Shown here in pieces: positions 5,701 to 6,050 of a DNA stretch of 6,050 nucleotides. The position numbers and the translations under genes were made by a program. Origin of the DNA: Victivallales bacterium (GTDB taxonomy: Bacteria > Verrucomicrobiota > Lentisphaeria > Oligosphaerales > Oligosphaeraceae). The notes beneath the pieces are model-generated. The model saw nothing but the letters and a program-made list of their open reading frames with translations. It ran no database searches and was not told where the DNA came from. The DNA lies in contig JAFZZD010000437.1 in assembly GCA_017615955.1 (NCBI GenBank), forward strand, positions 1 to 6,050, written 5' to 3'. Numbering within the stretch: the first letter of the stretch is position 1; each line of letters begins with the position of its first letter.

Positions 5701-6050
5701 ATGAAAAAAAGGTACACACCCACACAGGAACTGCTAGATGAACTTGACAAATGCCAAAGGGAACTATGCCTCAGCGAAGCGCAGTTGGCGGAGAAGATTG
5801 GCATTACATGGCTGGCATTTCACTTTCTGAAAACAGGCAGGACAGCCAACCCAAACTCGAAAACCCAGAAGAAAATCAATGCCTTTCTACGCAAGGTCAA
5901 TGGCGAAGGTAGCGCCGTCCAGCTGGAGAATGGCCCTGGCCTGGTCAGGCAGGCGAGGAAGATATGCTCAATCTGCACCAGCTACCCCAAGGTAAAAGAG
6001 GTGCTTCTGGATGAAATGAACAACATCATCCGCGAAACCATCCAGGAATA
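5701..6050 (+). CDS. Small helix-turn-helix (XRE/Cro-like) DNA-binding protein, 3' end at the window edge
   Basis: A frame of 116 codons is open from ATG 5701, and the last two bases are TA, so the next codon may be a stop or the protein may go on. AAGGAG at 5685-5690 lies 10 nt before the ATG, the same spacing as in ffh and the HD gene. Residues about 24-66 (LSEAQLAEKIGITWLAFHFL through TQKKINAFLRK) follow the XRE pattern: a helix, a short turn at GIT, a recognition helix, then the Gly-Arg-Thr stretch in the place of the usual ENGRTxPS. The C-terminal part is charged and helical, with two cysteines in KICSICTSY (87-95) that could bind metal or be redox-active; this is inference. Five of its seven Arg codons are AGG, whereas CGC prevails in the minus-strand genes, a mild sign of different origin on very few codons. 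Being divergent, it might control the HD-ior transcript. Confidence 0.7.
   Translation, partial: MKKRYTPTQELLDELDKCQRELCLSEAQLAEKIGITWLAFHFLKTGRTANPNSKTQKKINAFLRKVNGEGSAVQLENGPGLVRQARKICSICTSYPKVKEVLLDEMNNIIRETIQE

Noticed and set aside
1..6050. CRISPR array, tRNA or rRNA gene, insertion sequence, toxin-antitoxin or other defence system
   Set aside because: I looked for regular spaced repeats, tRNA-like cloverleaf and transposase motifs by eye and saw none; nearly all the sequence is explained by six genes.

Overview
The window reads as ordinary chromosome from an anaerobic bacterium. The coding sequence is fairly GC-rich, most genes carry AAGGAG-type Shine-Dalgarno (SD) sites, and there is an indolepyruvate:ferredoxin oxidoreductase, an enzyme class typical of strict anaerobes. 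The short IorA, the GNHTDYN-type galactokinase signature and the GC-rich intergenic palindromes would suit a gut anaerobe of the Verrucomicrobiota/Lentisphaerota/Kiritimatiellota type or a similar lineage. That placement is an impression from memory, not something the sequence proves.

Layout: five genes lie head to tail on the minus strand. In transcription order they are an HD-domain hydrolase (5519-4959), iorA (4870-3293), iorB (3269-2697), a galactokinase-family GHMP kinase (2519-1374) and ffh (1360 to the left edge, missing only the end of its Gly-rich tail). Gaps are 88 nt between the hydrolase and iorA, 23 nt between iorA and iorB, 177 nt between iorB and galK, and 13 nt between galK and ffh. 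A sixth gene, a small helix-turn-helix protein, starts at 5701 on the plus strand and is divergent from the others across an AT-rich control region (5520-5700).

How they work together: IorA and IorB form one enzyme that decarboxylates aryl pyruvates (from Trp, Phe and Tyr transamination) to aryl-acetyl-CoA with transfer of electrons to ferredoxin. The galactokinase would feed the Leloir pathway, and Ffh targets nascent membrane and secreted proteins. These are three unrelated jobs. The close galK-ffh spacing suggests shared transcription rather than shared function. The HD protein leads the ior genes, but its substrate cannot be read from sequence.

Non-coding content is concentrated in two places. 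The 177 nt between iorB and galK holds three palindromic or hairpin modules and an 18-nt direct repeat, and looks like dispersed repeat (REP-like) material. The 5520-5700 region holds a good minus-strand promoter and an AT-rich inverted repeat.

I found no CRISPR array, RNA gene, insertion sequence or defence system, and no clear new system. The most notable points are the IorA that lacks its C-terminal 2x[4Fe-4S] domain, the hairpin occupying the place of the galK ribosome-binding site, the palindrome cluster, and the repeat in the Ffh tail.
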